Shown: one piece after another, positions 37,105 to 48,837 of the stretch
Numbering within the stretch: position 1 is the stretch's first letter
Layout: each line of letters begins with the position of its first letter
Assembly: GCA_947311845.1 (NCBI GenBank)
Contig: CAMZMU010000116.1
Span: 1,048,147 to 1,112,146, forward strand
Length of the DNA: 64,000 nt
From: Poa pratensis
Taxonomy: Eukaryota; Streptophyta; Magnoliopsida; Poales; Poaceae
Reading direction: 5' to 3'
Position numbers and translations under genes: made by a program
Notes under the pieces: model-generated
Seen by the model: only the letters and a program-made list of their open reading frames with translations
Told to the model about the DNA's origin: nothing
The model's database searches: none

Positions 37105-37480
37105 CGGCCACATCTATGCCGACGGCTATTTATCGGGGCCGTCGGCATAGATATGGATATGCCGAGCGTCCTGCTGAAAACCGTAGGCATATACATGGCC
37201 GTCGGCATACCACACGTACGCCAACGGCTTGCACATAAGAACCATCGGCATATAACAAGCCGTCGGTACAGAGATCATATGCCGACGATCGTCTTAGAGA
37301 AGCCGTCGGCATAGTTATTCTTGTCGGCATATACCTTACTGGCGTTAGTCGTCGTAACGGCGAGAACCTATGCCGACGGCCTTGTCAAGTCAGCCGCCGG
37401 CATACCTTTTTGCGTTGATTGCAAAATTGTCAGAAATATGACGGCTATGCCGACGGCCACGTTATGTCAGCCGTCGGCAT
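37105..37480. repeat. Left subterminal repeat cluster of CACTA-M
   Basis: GCCGACGGC, GCCGTCGGC and near variants occur about a dozen times in both orientations, often as pairs with a short AT spacer. In En/Spm such subterminal repeats are the binding sites of the TnpA protein; here the binding function is inferred from position. Confidence 0.85.
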
Positions 37481-37514
37481 ATACTTTATGTTGTGTTACA
37501 AAATTACCAGAAAA

Positions 37515-37595
37515 AAGGGGTGGGCTGGGATTCGAACCAAGCACCTGTGGGTTATAAACGAAGAAGACATACCGTTGTGCTATCTGTAGGATCTT
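37515..37595 (-). ncRNA. tRNA-like Pol III promoter relic in CACTA-M
   Basis: On the minus strand TAGCACAACGG (37582-37572) fits an A box and GGTTCGAATCC (37538-37528) is a perfect B box, followed by a TTTTTT run (about 37516-37511). The acceptor and anticodon stems do not pair, so it is not a working tRNA. Confidence 0.45.
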
Positions 37596-37935
37596 GTTAG
37601 CTAGCCATGTCTAACTCTTTTATATATAAGTTCTGTGTGTCTTTTCAAAAGAAAATAAGTTGAAATCTGGGCATCATTCCAGACCAGTAAAGAAAATAAG
37701 AAGAATCATTTCAGAAAATGACAAGACCTGACATATCATTTCATAACTTGATTTCATATAGTCATTTCATACAAGATAGCTTGATTTCATAGAATCATTT
37801 CATTACAAGATAGAAGTCTGAAATACTTGAGGACATAGCTTCATCATTACAAGATAGAAGTCTGACATAACTACTACATTACTACTAGACAATTAGTTCA
37901 GATAAGTTCAGGACACTACTACTGGACCAACTAGT

Positions 37936-38708
37936 TCACTTCACCAATGTAATCATGTCAAGATGAAGCTTATAGCGCTGGCCCGTAATTGGCGTGAAGC
38001 TGAAGACTACTATGTCCCCCTCCCTTAACTTGAACTCAGCCATAGCTTCAGGCCATCCGGTAGTCATTATTGCATGGCTCAGACTTCCCATCTTCATCTC
38101 CACTTCACATGATGTACGGCTCGGACTGCATTCAACAAGGACCTTCTTCGATCTCTTTCCAATATAGCGTTTCAGGTTGGCTTTGGTGAACTGAGCTCCA
38201 AACACCTGTCCAAATAGAAAGATTGCAACAATTATATAGCAAACATAGTATTTAGGTAGCAAATAGAAAGATTGCAATAGTACATGCACTGTTGCATGTT
38301 TAAGTAAACATCAGCTAACCATCTTGCTTCCTTCTTTCATTACAGATGATTCCGACATCCTGTAAAGATAAAATTTGATGGGTGATGCTGCCGAAACACT
38401 GTCAGCCAGCTCTATCAACTGCTCCACTTGATATGAATTCAGCCACACATCACTTGCATATATCATATGCTTGTCAAAGGTGCGAGTTCCCCTAAAATGA
38501 GGTCCTATATGTAACAAAATTTATCTAAATGTTAGGCAATGTACTACATAACAGTAATAAACAAGGGATAAACAATTTGGTTCCAAAGGTTCTTCATACC
38601 TCTCCTGATAAACATCGGTCCATCTACAGCGTAGCCCAAATGTTCATCAGTTGAAAATGAGCCACTGTCCTCACTAGAGATGCTCATAGCGTCAGACTCT
38701 GTGCTCAT
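37936..38708 (-). CDS. B3-like domain protein carried by CACTA-M (187 residues, three coding exons)
   Basis: Exons 38708-38600, 38504-38320 and 38205-37936 join in phase to 564 nt with GT-AG introns and a TGA at the end. The first exon codes for an acidic Ser-rich start (MSTESDAMSISSEDSGSFS). The last 100 residues look like a plant B3 DNA-binding fold: AQFTKANLKRYIG, then VEMKMG, TTGWPEAMAEFKLREGDIVVFSF, which fits the GW..F....L..GD.VVF core of B3. No lesions are seen. A mirror copy of the transposase leader exon (ends 39288 at a GTAAGC donor) lies upstream and is the likely 5' exon. It could bind DNA of the element or of host genes; this is inference. B3 assignment is moderate. Confidence 0.65.
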
Positions 38709-39215
38709 ATCCCTCTCTATATCAAAGCAAAATGGAATCAGTACACAGCCTGCAACATTTTCCTCTATATTTTGTTACTCAAAGCAAACATGATTACATA
38801 AGTAGTACCAAGAATTGTACACAGCCATTTTTGTTCTATATCAAAGCAAAATGGATTCATTTTTGTTCTAGGTCCCCTAGCCTGGCCACAGATATGTACA
38901 CATATATGGCGGCAGTACTGCACTAACACCACTAACACCAAGTCTCTATGCACTAATGCACTATATGGCGGCGGCAGCAGCAAATTCGAACACAAAAATC
39001 AGGACACACAGCAGCAAAATCACAGACGGCAGCAGAAAAATCACTACACACAGATACTGCAGCAAGGAATCCTACAGCACGTTCACAGATACAGCAAGCA
39101 AGGACTCCTACTGAACTGAAATTTTAGAAAGGCCTCAAGTTTGAGACCACACGATGCTCTCAGTTCCAACTCATATAGCGAGCAGAGCACCCAGTTCTCC
39201 CTAAATCACACACGG

Positions 39216-39690
39216 CTAAGCACAATCAGCAAACAAGGCGACTGCAGAGATCTCACGGGGAAGAGGATCGGGATCGGGTGAGCTTACAGGGGCGGATGAC
39301 GGCGGGGGAGCGGAGGACAGGCGAAGACGTAGCAGCAGTAGCCTCTCGAAGCCGGCCGGAGAAGGTGCACGGAGATGGGGCAGCCGGAGGGGAAGCTCCG
39401 GCCTTGGGGCTCCCTCCTCACGATTAGGGAAGAGGGAATCACGGGCAGGCGACGGGGGCTTCACGGCGGCGGGTGGCGACCGGGCATCGCTGCCTGCGTG
39501 GAGGGGACGAGCGGCGGCGTGGAGTGTGGAGGGGAGGAGCGGCGACCAGCGGCGGCGCGTGGACTGTGGAGCTAGGGTTCTCGGACCGTGGAGACCGATT
39601 GGGGAATTTGCCTCTCGACACAGGCCGGGATGACTATATCCAGGGCCATCTAAGGGTATGCCGACGGCCACTTCACTTAGGCCGTCGGCA
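39216..39690 (-). promoter_or_regulatory. Mirror leader exon and promoter region of the B3-like gene
   Basis: On the minus strand this segment matches 44030-44480 of the plus strand over most of its length, including a CTCCACACTCCACG-rich part, the coding-like piece starting at CCGTGAAGCCCCCGTC and a splice donor CCCCTGTAAGCTCACCC. A pair of GCCGACGGCC / GGCCGTCGGC motifs (39659-39688) borders it towards the tandem array. I read it as an untranslated first exon plus core promoter of the leftward unit. Confidence 0.65.
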
Positions 39691-39927
39691 ACTACTCGGC
39701 TCGATCCACTCCCAGGATCTTTTCTGCCGAGGAGCCACACTTGATCTGTGTAGTCAAGTGACTACACAGTTTTTTTTCGAAAAACAAGCAGATTTCATGT
39801 AAAAAATAATAAAAATAATACAAATACATATATATTGACTACACAGTTTTGCACTCAGTACACAGTGTTGAAGTTCTCGCTCCGCCTGCGGCCGCCGCTC
39901 CCCTCGCGCGAGCTCCCGGTCCGTCCC

Positions 39928-42900
39928 AACCGTTGCGCCATTTCCGTGAACTCCTAGCCCGTTGACCAAGAAGTCAACGTTTTCGTCTACCCCCTAGACC
40001 GGCGTCGAATGTGGGTAGAGCAATGTAGTTTTTTGCTTGGTTGTGTTAGGATATTACATAGGAATATTTGAACTCAAGTTTTAGCACAAGTTGTCGCAAG
40101 AATCCATCCGGTTGGCACGAAGCGGGAGTTTCCACCTCAGAGTGCATAGTCTTCGAGCGAGATAAGTGTCGTATGTGAAGCGGGTTACACTTAGGAGTTT
40201 GTTTCTCGCTATTTAGATGTCACACCACAGTTATAAACATATGTTGGGTACCCATGCATGGTTTTGTGGGATTCCGATGCTCCGTTGTGCCATTTTCGGC
40301 GAAACCCTAGCCCGTTGACCAAGAAGTCAACGTTTTCGTCTACCCCCTAGACCGGCGTCGAAAGGGGTACAACAATGGAGTTTTTTGTTTGGTTGTGTTA
40401 GGATAGTAGATAGAAATATTTAATTCAACTTTTAGCACAAGTTGTCACAAGATTCCACCCGGTTGGCCCGAAGCGGGAGTTTCCACCCATAGTGCATAGT
40501 CTTCGTGCGGGATAAGTGTCGTATGTGAAGCGGGTCACACTTAGGAGTTAGTTTCTCACTATTTAGATGTCACACCACTCTTATAAACATATGTTGGGTA
40601 CCCATGCATGGTTTTGTGGGATTCCGATGCTCCGTTGCGCCATTTCCGGCGAACCCCTAGCCAGTTGACCAAGAAGTCAACGTTTTCATCTACCCCCCTA
40701 GACCGGCGTCGAATGTGGGTAGAGCAATGTAGTTTTTTGCTTGGTTGTGTTAGGATATTACATAGGAATATTTGAACTCAAGTTTTAGCACAAGTTGTCG
40801 CAAGAATCCATCCGGTTGGCCCGAAGCAGGAGTTTCCACCTTAGAGTGCGTAGTCTTCGTGCGGGATAAGTGTCGTATGTGAAGCGGGTCACACTTAGGA
40901 GTTTGTTTCTCACTATTTAGATGTCACACCACAGTTATAAACATATGTTAAGTACCCATGCATGGTTTTGTGGGATTCCGATGCTCCGTTGCGCCATTTC
41001 CGGCGAACCCCTAGCCAGTTGACCAAGAAGTCAACGTTTTCGTCTACCCCCTAGATCGGCCTCGAATGTGGGTAGAGCAATGGAATTTTTTGCTTGGTTG
41101 TATTAGGATAGTACATAGGAATATTTGAACTGAAGTTTTAGCATAAGTTGTCACAAGATTCCACCCGGTTGGCCCAAAGCGGGAGTTTCCACCTCACAGT
41201 GCATAGTCTTCGTGCGGGATAAGTGTCGTATGTGAAGCGGGTCACACTTAGGAGTTTGTTTCTGACTCTTTAGATGTCAAACCACACTTATAAACATATG
41301 TTGGTACCCATGCATGGACTTTTCGGATTCCGATGCTCCGTTGCGCCATTTCCGGCGAAGCCAGTCCGTTGACCAAATAGTCAACGTTTTCGTCTACCCC
41401 CATAGACCGGCGTTGAAAGGGGTAGAGCAATGGACTTATTTGCTTGGTTGTGTTAGGATAGTACATAGGAATATTTGAATTCAAGTTTTAGCACAATTTG
41501 TCACAAGATTCCTTCTGGTTGGCCCGAAGCGGGAGTTTCCACCTCATAGTGCATAGTCTTCGTGCGGGATAAGTGTCGTATGTGAAGCGGGTCACACTTA
41601 GGAGTTTGTTTCTCACTATTTAGATGTCACACCACTCTTATAAACATATGTTGGGTACCCATGCATGGTTTTGTGGGATTCCGATGCTCCGTTGCGCCAT
41701 TTCCGGCGAACTCCTAGCCCGTTGACCAAGAAGTCAACGTTTTCGTCTACCCCCTAGACCGGCGTCGAATGTGGGTAGAGCAATGTAGTTTTTTGCTTGG
41801 TTGTGTTAGGATATTGCATAGGAATATTTGAACTCAAGTTTTAGCACAAGTTGTCGCAAGAATCCATCCGGTTGGCCCGAAGCGGGAGTTTCCACCTCAT
41901 AGTGCGTAGTCTTCGTGCGGGATAAGTGTCGTATGTGAAGCGGGTCACACTTAGGAGTTTGTTTCTCACTATTTAGATGTCACACCACAGTTATAAACAT
42001 ATGTTGGGTACCCATGCATGGTTTTGTGGGATTCCGATGCTCCGTTGCGCCATTTCCGGCGAACCCCTAGCCAGTTGACCAAGAAGTCAACGTTTTCGTC
42101 TACCCCCCTAGACGGCCTCGAATGTGGGTAGAGCAATGGAATTTTTTGCTTGGTTGTTTAGGATAGTACATAGGAATATTTGAACTGAAGTTTTAGCATA
42201 AGTTGTCACAAGATTCCACCCGGTTGGCCCAAAGCGGGAGTTTCCACCTCACAGTGCATAGTCTTCGCGCGGGATAAGTGTCGTATGAAGCGGGTCACAC
42301 TTAGGAGTTTGTTGCTGACTCTTTAGATGTCAAACCACACTTATAAACATATGTTTGGTACCCATGCATGGACTTTTCGGATTCCGATGCTCCGTTGCGC
42401 CATTTCCGGCGAAGCCCAGTCCGTTGACCAAATAGTCAACGTTTTCGTCTACCCCCATAGACCGGCGTTGAAAGGGGTAGAGCAATGGACTTATTTGCTT
42501 GGTTGTGTTAGGATAGTACATAGGAATATTTGAATTCAAGTTTTAGCACAAGTTGTCACAAGATTCCATCTGGTTGGCCCGAAGCGGGAGTTTCCACCTC
42601 ATAGTGCATAGTCTTCGTGCGGGATAAGTGTCGTATGTGAAGCGGGTCACACTTAGGAGTTTGTTTCTCACTATTTAGATGTCACACCACTCATAAACAT
42701 ATGTTGGGTACCCATGCATGGTTTTGTGGGATTCCGATGCTCCGTTGCGCCATTTCCGGCGAACTCCTAGCCCGTTGACCAAGAAGTCAACGTTTTTGTC
42801 TACCCCCTAGACCGGCGTCGAATGTGGGTAGAGCAATGTAGTTTTTTGCTTGGTTGTGTTAGGATAGTACATAGGAATATTTGAACTCAAGTTTTAGCAC

Positions 42901-43960
42901 AAGTTGTCAAGATTCCACCGGTTGGCCCGAAGCGGGAGTTTCCACCTTAGAGTGCGTAGTCTTCGTGCGGGATAAGTGTCGTATGTGAAGCGGGTCACAC
43001 TTAGGAGTTTGTTTCTCACTATTTAGATGTCACACCACAGTTATAAACATATGTTGGGTACCCATGCATGGACTTTTCGGATTCCGATGCTCCGTTGCGC
43101 CATTTCCGGCGAACCCCAGTCCGTTGACCAAATAGTCAACGTTTTCGTCTACCCCCATAGACCGGCGTTGAAAGGGGGTAGAGCAATGGACTTATTTGCT
43201 TGGTTGTGTTAGGATAGTACATAGGAATATTTGAATTCAAGTTTTAGCACAATTTGTCACAAGATTCCATATCGTTGGCCCGAAGCGGGAGTTTCCACCT
43301 CATAGTGCATAGTCTTCGTGTGGGATAAGTGTCGTATGTGAAGCGGGTCACACTTAGGAGTTTGTTTCTCACTATTTAGATGTCACACCACTCTTATAAA
43401 CATATGTTGGGTACCCATGCATGGTTTTGTGGGATTCCGATGCTCTGTTGCGCCATTTCCGGCGAACTCCTAGCCCGTTGACCAAGAAGTCAACGTTTTC
43501 GTCTACCCCCTAGACCGGCGTCGAATGTGGGTAGAGCAATGGAATTTTTTGCTTGGTTGTGTTAGGATAGTACATAGGAATATTTGAATTCAAGTTTTAG
43601 CACAAGTTGTCACAAGATTCCACCCGGTTGGCCCGAAGCGGGAGTTTCCACCTCAGAGTGCATAGTCTTCGAGCGAGATAAGTGTCGTATGTGAAGCGGG
43701 TTACACTTAGGAGTTTGTTTCTCGCTATTTAGATGTCACACCACAGTTATAAACATATGTTGGGTACCCATGCATGGTTTTGTGGGATTCCGATGCTCCG
43801 TTGTGCCATTTTCGGCGAAACCCTAGCCCGTTGACCAAGAAGTCAACGTTTTCGTCTACCCCTAGACCGGCGTCGAAAGGGGGTACAACAATGGACTTTT
43901 TTGTTTGGTTGTGTTAGGATAGTAGATAGAAATATTTTAATTAAAGTTTTAGCAATGCAT
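39928..43960. repeat. Twelve-copy, about 352-bp tandem array with palindromic W-boxes
   Basis: The core (C)GTTGACCAAGAAGTCAACG, in three units with AAATAG as spacer, has its GTTGACC at 39961, 40314, 40664, 41018, 41368, 41721, 42074, 42423, 42774, 43123, 43477 and 43830, spacing 349-354 bp. Other conserved words are GATTCCGATGCTCCGTTGCGCC and AGCGGGAGTTTCCACC. The array lies exactly between the two mirror leader exons of CACTA-M. TTGACC on one strand and TTGACT on the other are both W-box cores (TTGAC[C/T]). Confidence 0.95.
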
Positions 43961-44029
43961 CTTGTGCCAACTTGTGCTAGAATTTTGACCAATGTTTTTA
44001 TTTTTTAAAAAAATATAAGAAAACATGTT

Positions 44030-44461
44030 GCCGACGGCCCAATGGAAATAACCGTCGGCATACCGAAGATGGGCCTGGATATTAGGTCATCCCCCTGTCG
44101 GGACGAGATGCAAATTCCCCAATCCGCGCCGCCACTGCCCGAACACTCCACGCTCCTCCCCTCCACACTCCACGCTCCTCCCCTCCACACTCCACGGCGC
44201 CGCCGGTCGCCGCTCCTCCCTCCACACTCCACGCGCCGCCGTTCGTCCACACAGGCAGCGAGGCCCGGTCGCCGACCGCCGCCGTGAAGCCCCCGTCGCC
44301 TGCCCGTGATTCCCTCCTCCCCAATCGTGAGGAGGGAGCCCAAGGCCGGAGCTTCCCCCGGCTGCCCCATCTCCGCGCACCTTCTCCGGCCGGCATCAAG
44401 AGGCTACTGCTGCTACGTCCTCCGCTCCCCCGCCGCATCCTCCCCCGCCGCCATCCCCCTG
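44030..44461 (+). promoter_or_regulatory. Leader exon and promoter region of the CACTA-M transposase unit
   Basis: This is the plus-strand partner of the mirror copy at 39216-39690. It starts with the motif pair GCCGACGGCC (44031) and ACCGTCGGCA, then the CTCCACACTCCACG-rich leader and ends at the donor CCCCTGTAAGCTC (exon end about 44461). The next acceptor that would join it to the transposase is TTTGTGGGCAG before 45080. The leader is probably untranslated, although an ATG-like open frame exists in it. Confidence 0.6.
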
Positions 44462-45083
44462 TAAGCTCACCCGATCCCGTCTCATCGTGTCCTGATTTTG
44501 CTGTGTGTGATTTTGTTGTGTGTAATTTTGCACGCATTGCTTCTCCCCTGCTTTGTCTGATTCCACCCTATAAATATGTTCCCTTTCGGTTGCAGTGCAT
44601 GTGCCTATTAAGATGTCAAATTGGTTAGGTTGTCACATCTGCCTATTAAGATTTTGGTTAATCGTGTCCTGATTTTGCTGCTGCGTGTCCTGAATCAAAG
44701 TAGTTTACTTTCACCTGCAAGTGTAACCTGCAACCATGAGTAATTGTACTATTGTAGCTACAAGTGAAATGGCCGTGTTGTTTACTTAAACCTGCATATG
44801 TGTATTGGTAGCTAGACTAATTCATGGGTATGCAAGTGTAAATTGCTTGTTCAAACATGCAAGTGTAACCTGCAAATTCAAACATGCAAGTGTAAATTGC
44901 TTGTTAGCACAATTCTTGATTCAGTTAAATTGCATTTTTTGTTCATTTTGTCTCCATGATCTTGTAGAATAGCTCAATTAATTGTTGGGAATACGGGTAT
45001 ATGTTATAGAGGATATTATAAAAATCCTCGGGTGGGATTAGGACCTAATAAATTATGAAATTTGTCAAGTTTGTGGGCAGAGC

Positions 45084-48000
45084 ATGGCTGATGGAGAGTG
45101 GATGTACAGTGGCCGTGTCAATGCAAATAATGTTAGTGATGAGTGGATTGACAAAACCGAAGCCTTTTTGGATGCTGCATTCCGTCAATCAAAGAGGATT
45201 GTTCCACATTGCCCTTGTAGTGTATGCGAGAACCGTCATCGTCGTGCCAAGAATGTCATGAGCCGCCACCTGAGGTTGAATGGATATATGGCAAACTTTA
45301 CCATGTGGGTCAACCTTGGGGAGGATGAACGTCCTAGAGCTGAGGTGATGCGGCAGCGCATTGATGGTGAGGAGGACGACGGGATCAGAAACATGCTAGA
45401 TGGATTCCAGCATGCACATATACCACATCAGCCAGCTCCGGAGGTGGAACCAGAGGAACCGGAGCCAACCGCAAAGGCCTTCTTTGAGGTAATGGCTTCG
45501 GCAAAAAAACCTCTTTATGAGAAAGCAAAAATATCTCAGCTGGATGCCATCTCACAACTGCTGGCACTCAAGGCTCGGTACGCATTTAGCCGATCTTCCT
45601 TTGAAGAATTACTGGCAGTAGTGGGTAACATGCTGCCTGAAGATAATATTCTGCCACAAAACATGTACGAGTCGAAGAAACTCATGAGTGCACTGACACT
45701 GGATTATAAGAAGATAGATATCTGTCCAAAGAATTGCCTTCTGTTTATGAAGGAGTTTGCGAAGGACAAGTACTGTTCGAAGTGTGGGTCCTCTAGGTAT
45801 ATTGAGGGAAAAGCCAATGATGCTGGTGAGAAGAAGCAGACTAAAGTCCCCGCAAAGGTTCTTCGGTATCTCCCATTCATACCAAGAATCCAGCGCCTTT
45901 TCATGACTGAGGAGTCTGCCAAACAAATGACCTGGCACAAGCATGGTCATAGATACAATGAAGAAAAGATGGTACACCCAGCAGATGGTGAGGCATGGAA
46001 GGACTTTGACAGAAAACACCCTAGCAAAGCTGCAGATGCTCGTAATGTCAGAATTGCGATAGCAACCGATGGGTTCAATCCATTTGGCATGTCAGCCACC
46101 CCATACAGCTGCTGGCCCGTGTTTGTCATTCCGCTCAACCTCCCTCCCGGCATCCTAATGCAGCGCAAGACCATACTCATGTCGATGATAATTCCAGGGC
46201 CTGAATACCCGGGCAAGAATTTGAGCGTGTTAATGCAGCCACTGGTGGATGATTTGCATGCTTCTTGGGAACATGGGACATTGACATACGATGCAGATTC
46301 GAAGCAAAACTTTCTGATGAGAATTTGGTTCCACTATTCAATGCATGATATGCCTGGGTATGCTTTGTTCTGTGGATGGTGTACGAATGGGAAGATGCCA
46401 TGCCCTGTTTGCCGTCAGGCTCTTATTTTCATTTGGCTGAAGAGGGGTGGCAAGTATTCTGCCTTTGACCAGCATCGACAATTCCTTGAAGAAGACCATC
46501 CATTCAGAGAAGACACAAACACTTCAGGAAAGGCATAGTGTCCATGAAGTAAACAAGATACCGACGTTCACAGGTGCAGATGTTGATGCTGAGCTAAAAG
46601 CTCTTCGGGCTAAAGCCAAGGGCAAAGGTTTTGAGGGATATGGTGAGGACCACAACTGGTCTCACGTTGCAGGCTTAACAAAGCTGCCGTATTACAAGGA
46701 CCTCTTACTTCCCCACAACATTGATTTGATGCACACTGAAAAGAATGTGGCGGATGCCTTATTTTCCACTGTCCTCAACATTTCAGAGAAGACAAAGGAT
46801 AACATTAAAGCTAGAGCTGACCAAGAGAAGCTGTGTGATAGAGAAGAGCTAAACATGAAGCCACCAACAGGCTCTAGAAGAATTTGGATTAAGCCAGATG
46901 CCCCCTTTGTCCTTAAAAAACACCAAAAGAAGGAGGTATTCGTGTGGCTGAAAGATGCGTTGAAGTTCGGCGATGGTTATGCAGCTAATATCAGTAAAGG
47001 AGTCAATATTGCAACAGGCAAAATCACCGGCCTCAAGAGCCATGACTATCACATATGGCTCGAGCGGCTCCTGCCCGTGATGGTTCGAGGCTATGTCCCC
47101 GAGTATATCTGGCGAGTTCTTGCAGAATTGAGCCATTTCTTCCGCATGATCTGTGCTAAAGAAATATGTCCCAAGATGATGAAGCTATTGCATAAGAAAG
47201 CACCAGAGTTGCTCTGCAAGTTAGAGATGATTTTTCCGCCGGGCTTCTTTAATCCAATGCAACATCTCATTTTGCATCTCGCAAACGAGGCACTGTTGGG
47301 TGGACCGTGCCAGAATCGTTGGCAGTTTGCAATTGAGAGAGAATTTAAACATATTCGACTAAAATGTGGGAACAAGTGTAAGATTGAAGCATCCATAGCT
47401 GAGGCTAGTATCCTCGAGGAGGTGGCTGACGTCAGGACAACATACTATCCTGCCCATGTTCCCACTCTGCATAATAAGGTCTCTCGATACAATACTGATG
47501 AGCCCAAGTATACACCCAAGCTGGACCTCTTCAAAGGGCAAGGTGGCACAGCTGGTGGCTCCAGAGCTTACAACATGCCAAACTCCTTGTGGCAGGACAT
47601 CATGTTCTATGTCTTGCACAACACTAAGGAAGCAAAGCCATTTATGAAGCAGTTTGTCCGTGAAGAGTGGCAGGGAAGGCGTAGTCCTGATGCCACGGAG
47701 CTGGATAAACTTCTACGAAAGGGTGCCAATGGACGCAAAAATTTTGTGGATTGGTTCATGGAAAAAGTATTTTCTAACTTGTCCCTGTTATTTAGTCTAA
47801 CTTGTCCCTGTTATAAAACTAATGCATCAAACAATTGCCTGTAGGGAAAAGATCCCAAGGCATCTATGCCTGCCGAATTGAGATGGGTTTCTCAGGGTTT
47901 TGAAAATAGGGTATCTTCATATGATAAGTATGATGTTAATGGGTATCGCTTCCATACAGAAACACACCAGAACAGCCGTCCTAATGCAAAAACTATAAAT

Positions 48001-48639
48001 ACTGGAGTGTTTACTGGAGGAACCAATGTGGAGTACTATGGAAGGATAGAAAATATATATGCACTTTCATTTCTTTCTGGGGCTGAAGATCTCAGTCTTG
48101 TTGTGTTCAAATGCCACTGGTTTGACCCTACAGTAAGGGGACTGAAACATACCCCTTCCATTGGTTTAGTCGAAGTTAAGCCATCAACAGTCTATCACGG
48201 GTCAGATGTTTTTATCGTGGCTAACCAGGCCACACAAGTTTATTACCTGCCATACCCATGCCAGAATGAGGAACTAAAGGGCTGGGAAGTTGTCTTCAAG
48301 GTATCGCCACATGGTAAGCTACCAGCCCCAAACGATGACGACTACGACAACATAAACCCCGTCACATACGAGGGAGAGTTCTATCAAGAGCAACAGGCTG
48401 ATGGGGAATTTGATATACTTTTGGATGGTCTTGATGCTCTCGTGGACGATACAAGGAATGGCGAGGCAGTTGTGAATCTAAAGGACATAGATATGCTTGC
48501 AAAGTTACATCTGGACGATGACAGCGATGATGAGGCTCCACATCCGTCATTGGAGGCCCAACCTGAGCTTGTGCGCGATAGTGATGATGAGGCCCCACAA
48601 GAAATTGATTACGACTCCGATGATTCTTATGGGTTCTAG
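45084..48639 (+). pseudogene. Tnp2-type CACTA transposase of CACTA-M, frameshifted
   Basis: The protein cuts and joins CACTA ends. It starts MADGEWMYSGRV, with a transposase-associated domain (about 45090-45310, cysteine pair HCPCSVCENR), a Tnp2/Transposase_21 core (about 45620-46500; RIAIATDGFNPFGM with a likely catalytic Asp, CPVCRQ), a DUF4218-like domain (about 47030-47400, LKSHDYHIWLERLLPVMVRG) and, after a 78-bp GT-AG intron (47767-47844), a DUF4216-like domain (about 47990-48290). The frame is lost near 46500-46545: the first ORF ends at 46538 and the sequence continues in another frame from 46447 on. A full-length protein therefore cannot be read from this copy. Confidence 0.85.
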
Positions 48640-48837
48640 CTGGTATGGTTTGACCTGTGTTGGTCTGTTGAACTAGGTTCCTGGTCGTGTTGTTGTCTAG
48701 CTAGGTTCTGTACTTTGAAAAACTGCATCTTTTAATGCTTTTAGTGGGCTGTAAAACTGTTGTACCTATGCTGTAAAACTGCATCTTTTTATGTCCTTAC
48801 TAATACTTCACTCTTTCTGAATGCAGGTGATTGAACC

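Noticed and set aside
37514..37595. Functional tRNA gene
   Set aside because: A and B boxes fit, but acceptor and anticodon stems do not pair; only a relic is supported.
39216..39740. 174-codon minus-strand frame starting MWLLGRKDPG
   Set aside because: It runs through the mirror leader exon and past its splice donor at 39288; the protein-like look comes from GC-rich leader sequence.
42327..42533. Small frames such as MSNHTYKHMFGTHAWTFRIPMLRCAISG in the 352-bp array
   Set aside because: They recur by repetition only, are broken in most units and have no recognisable features.
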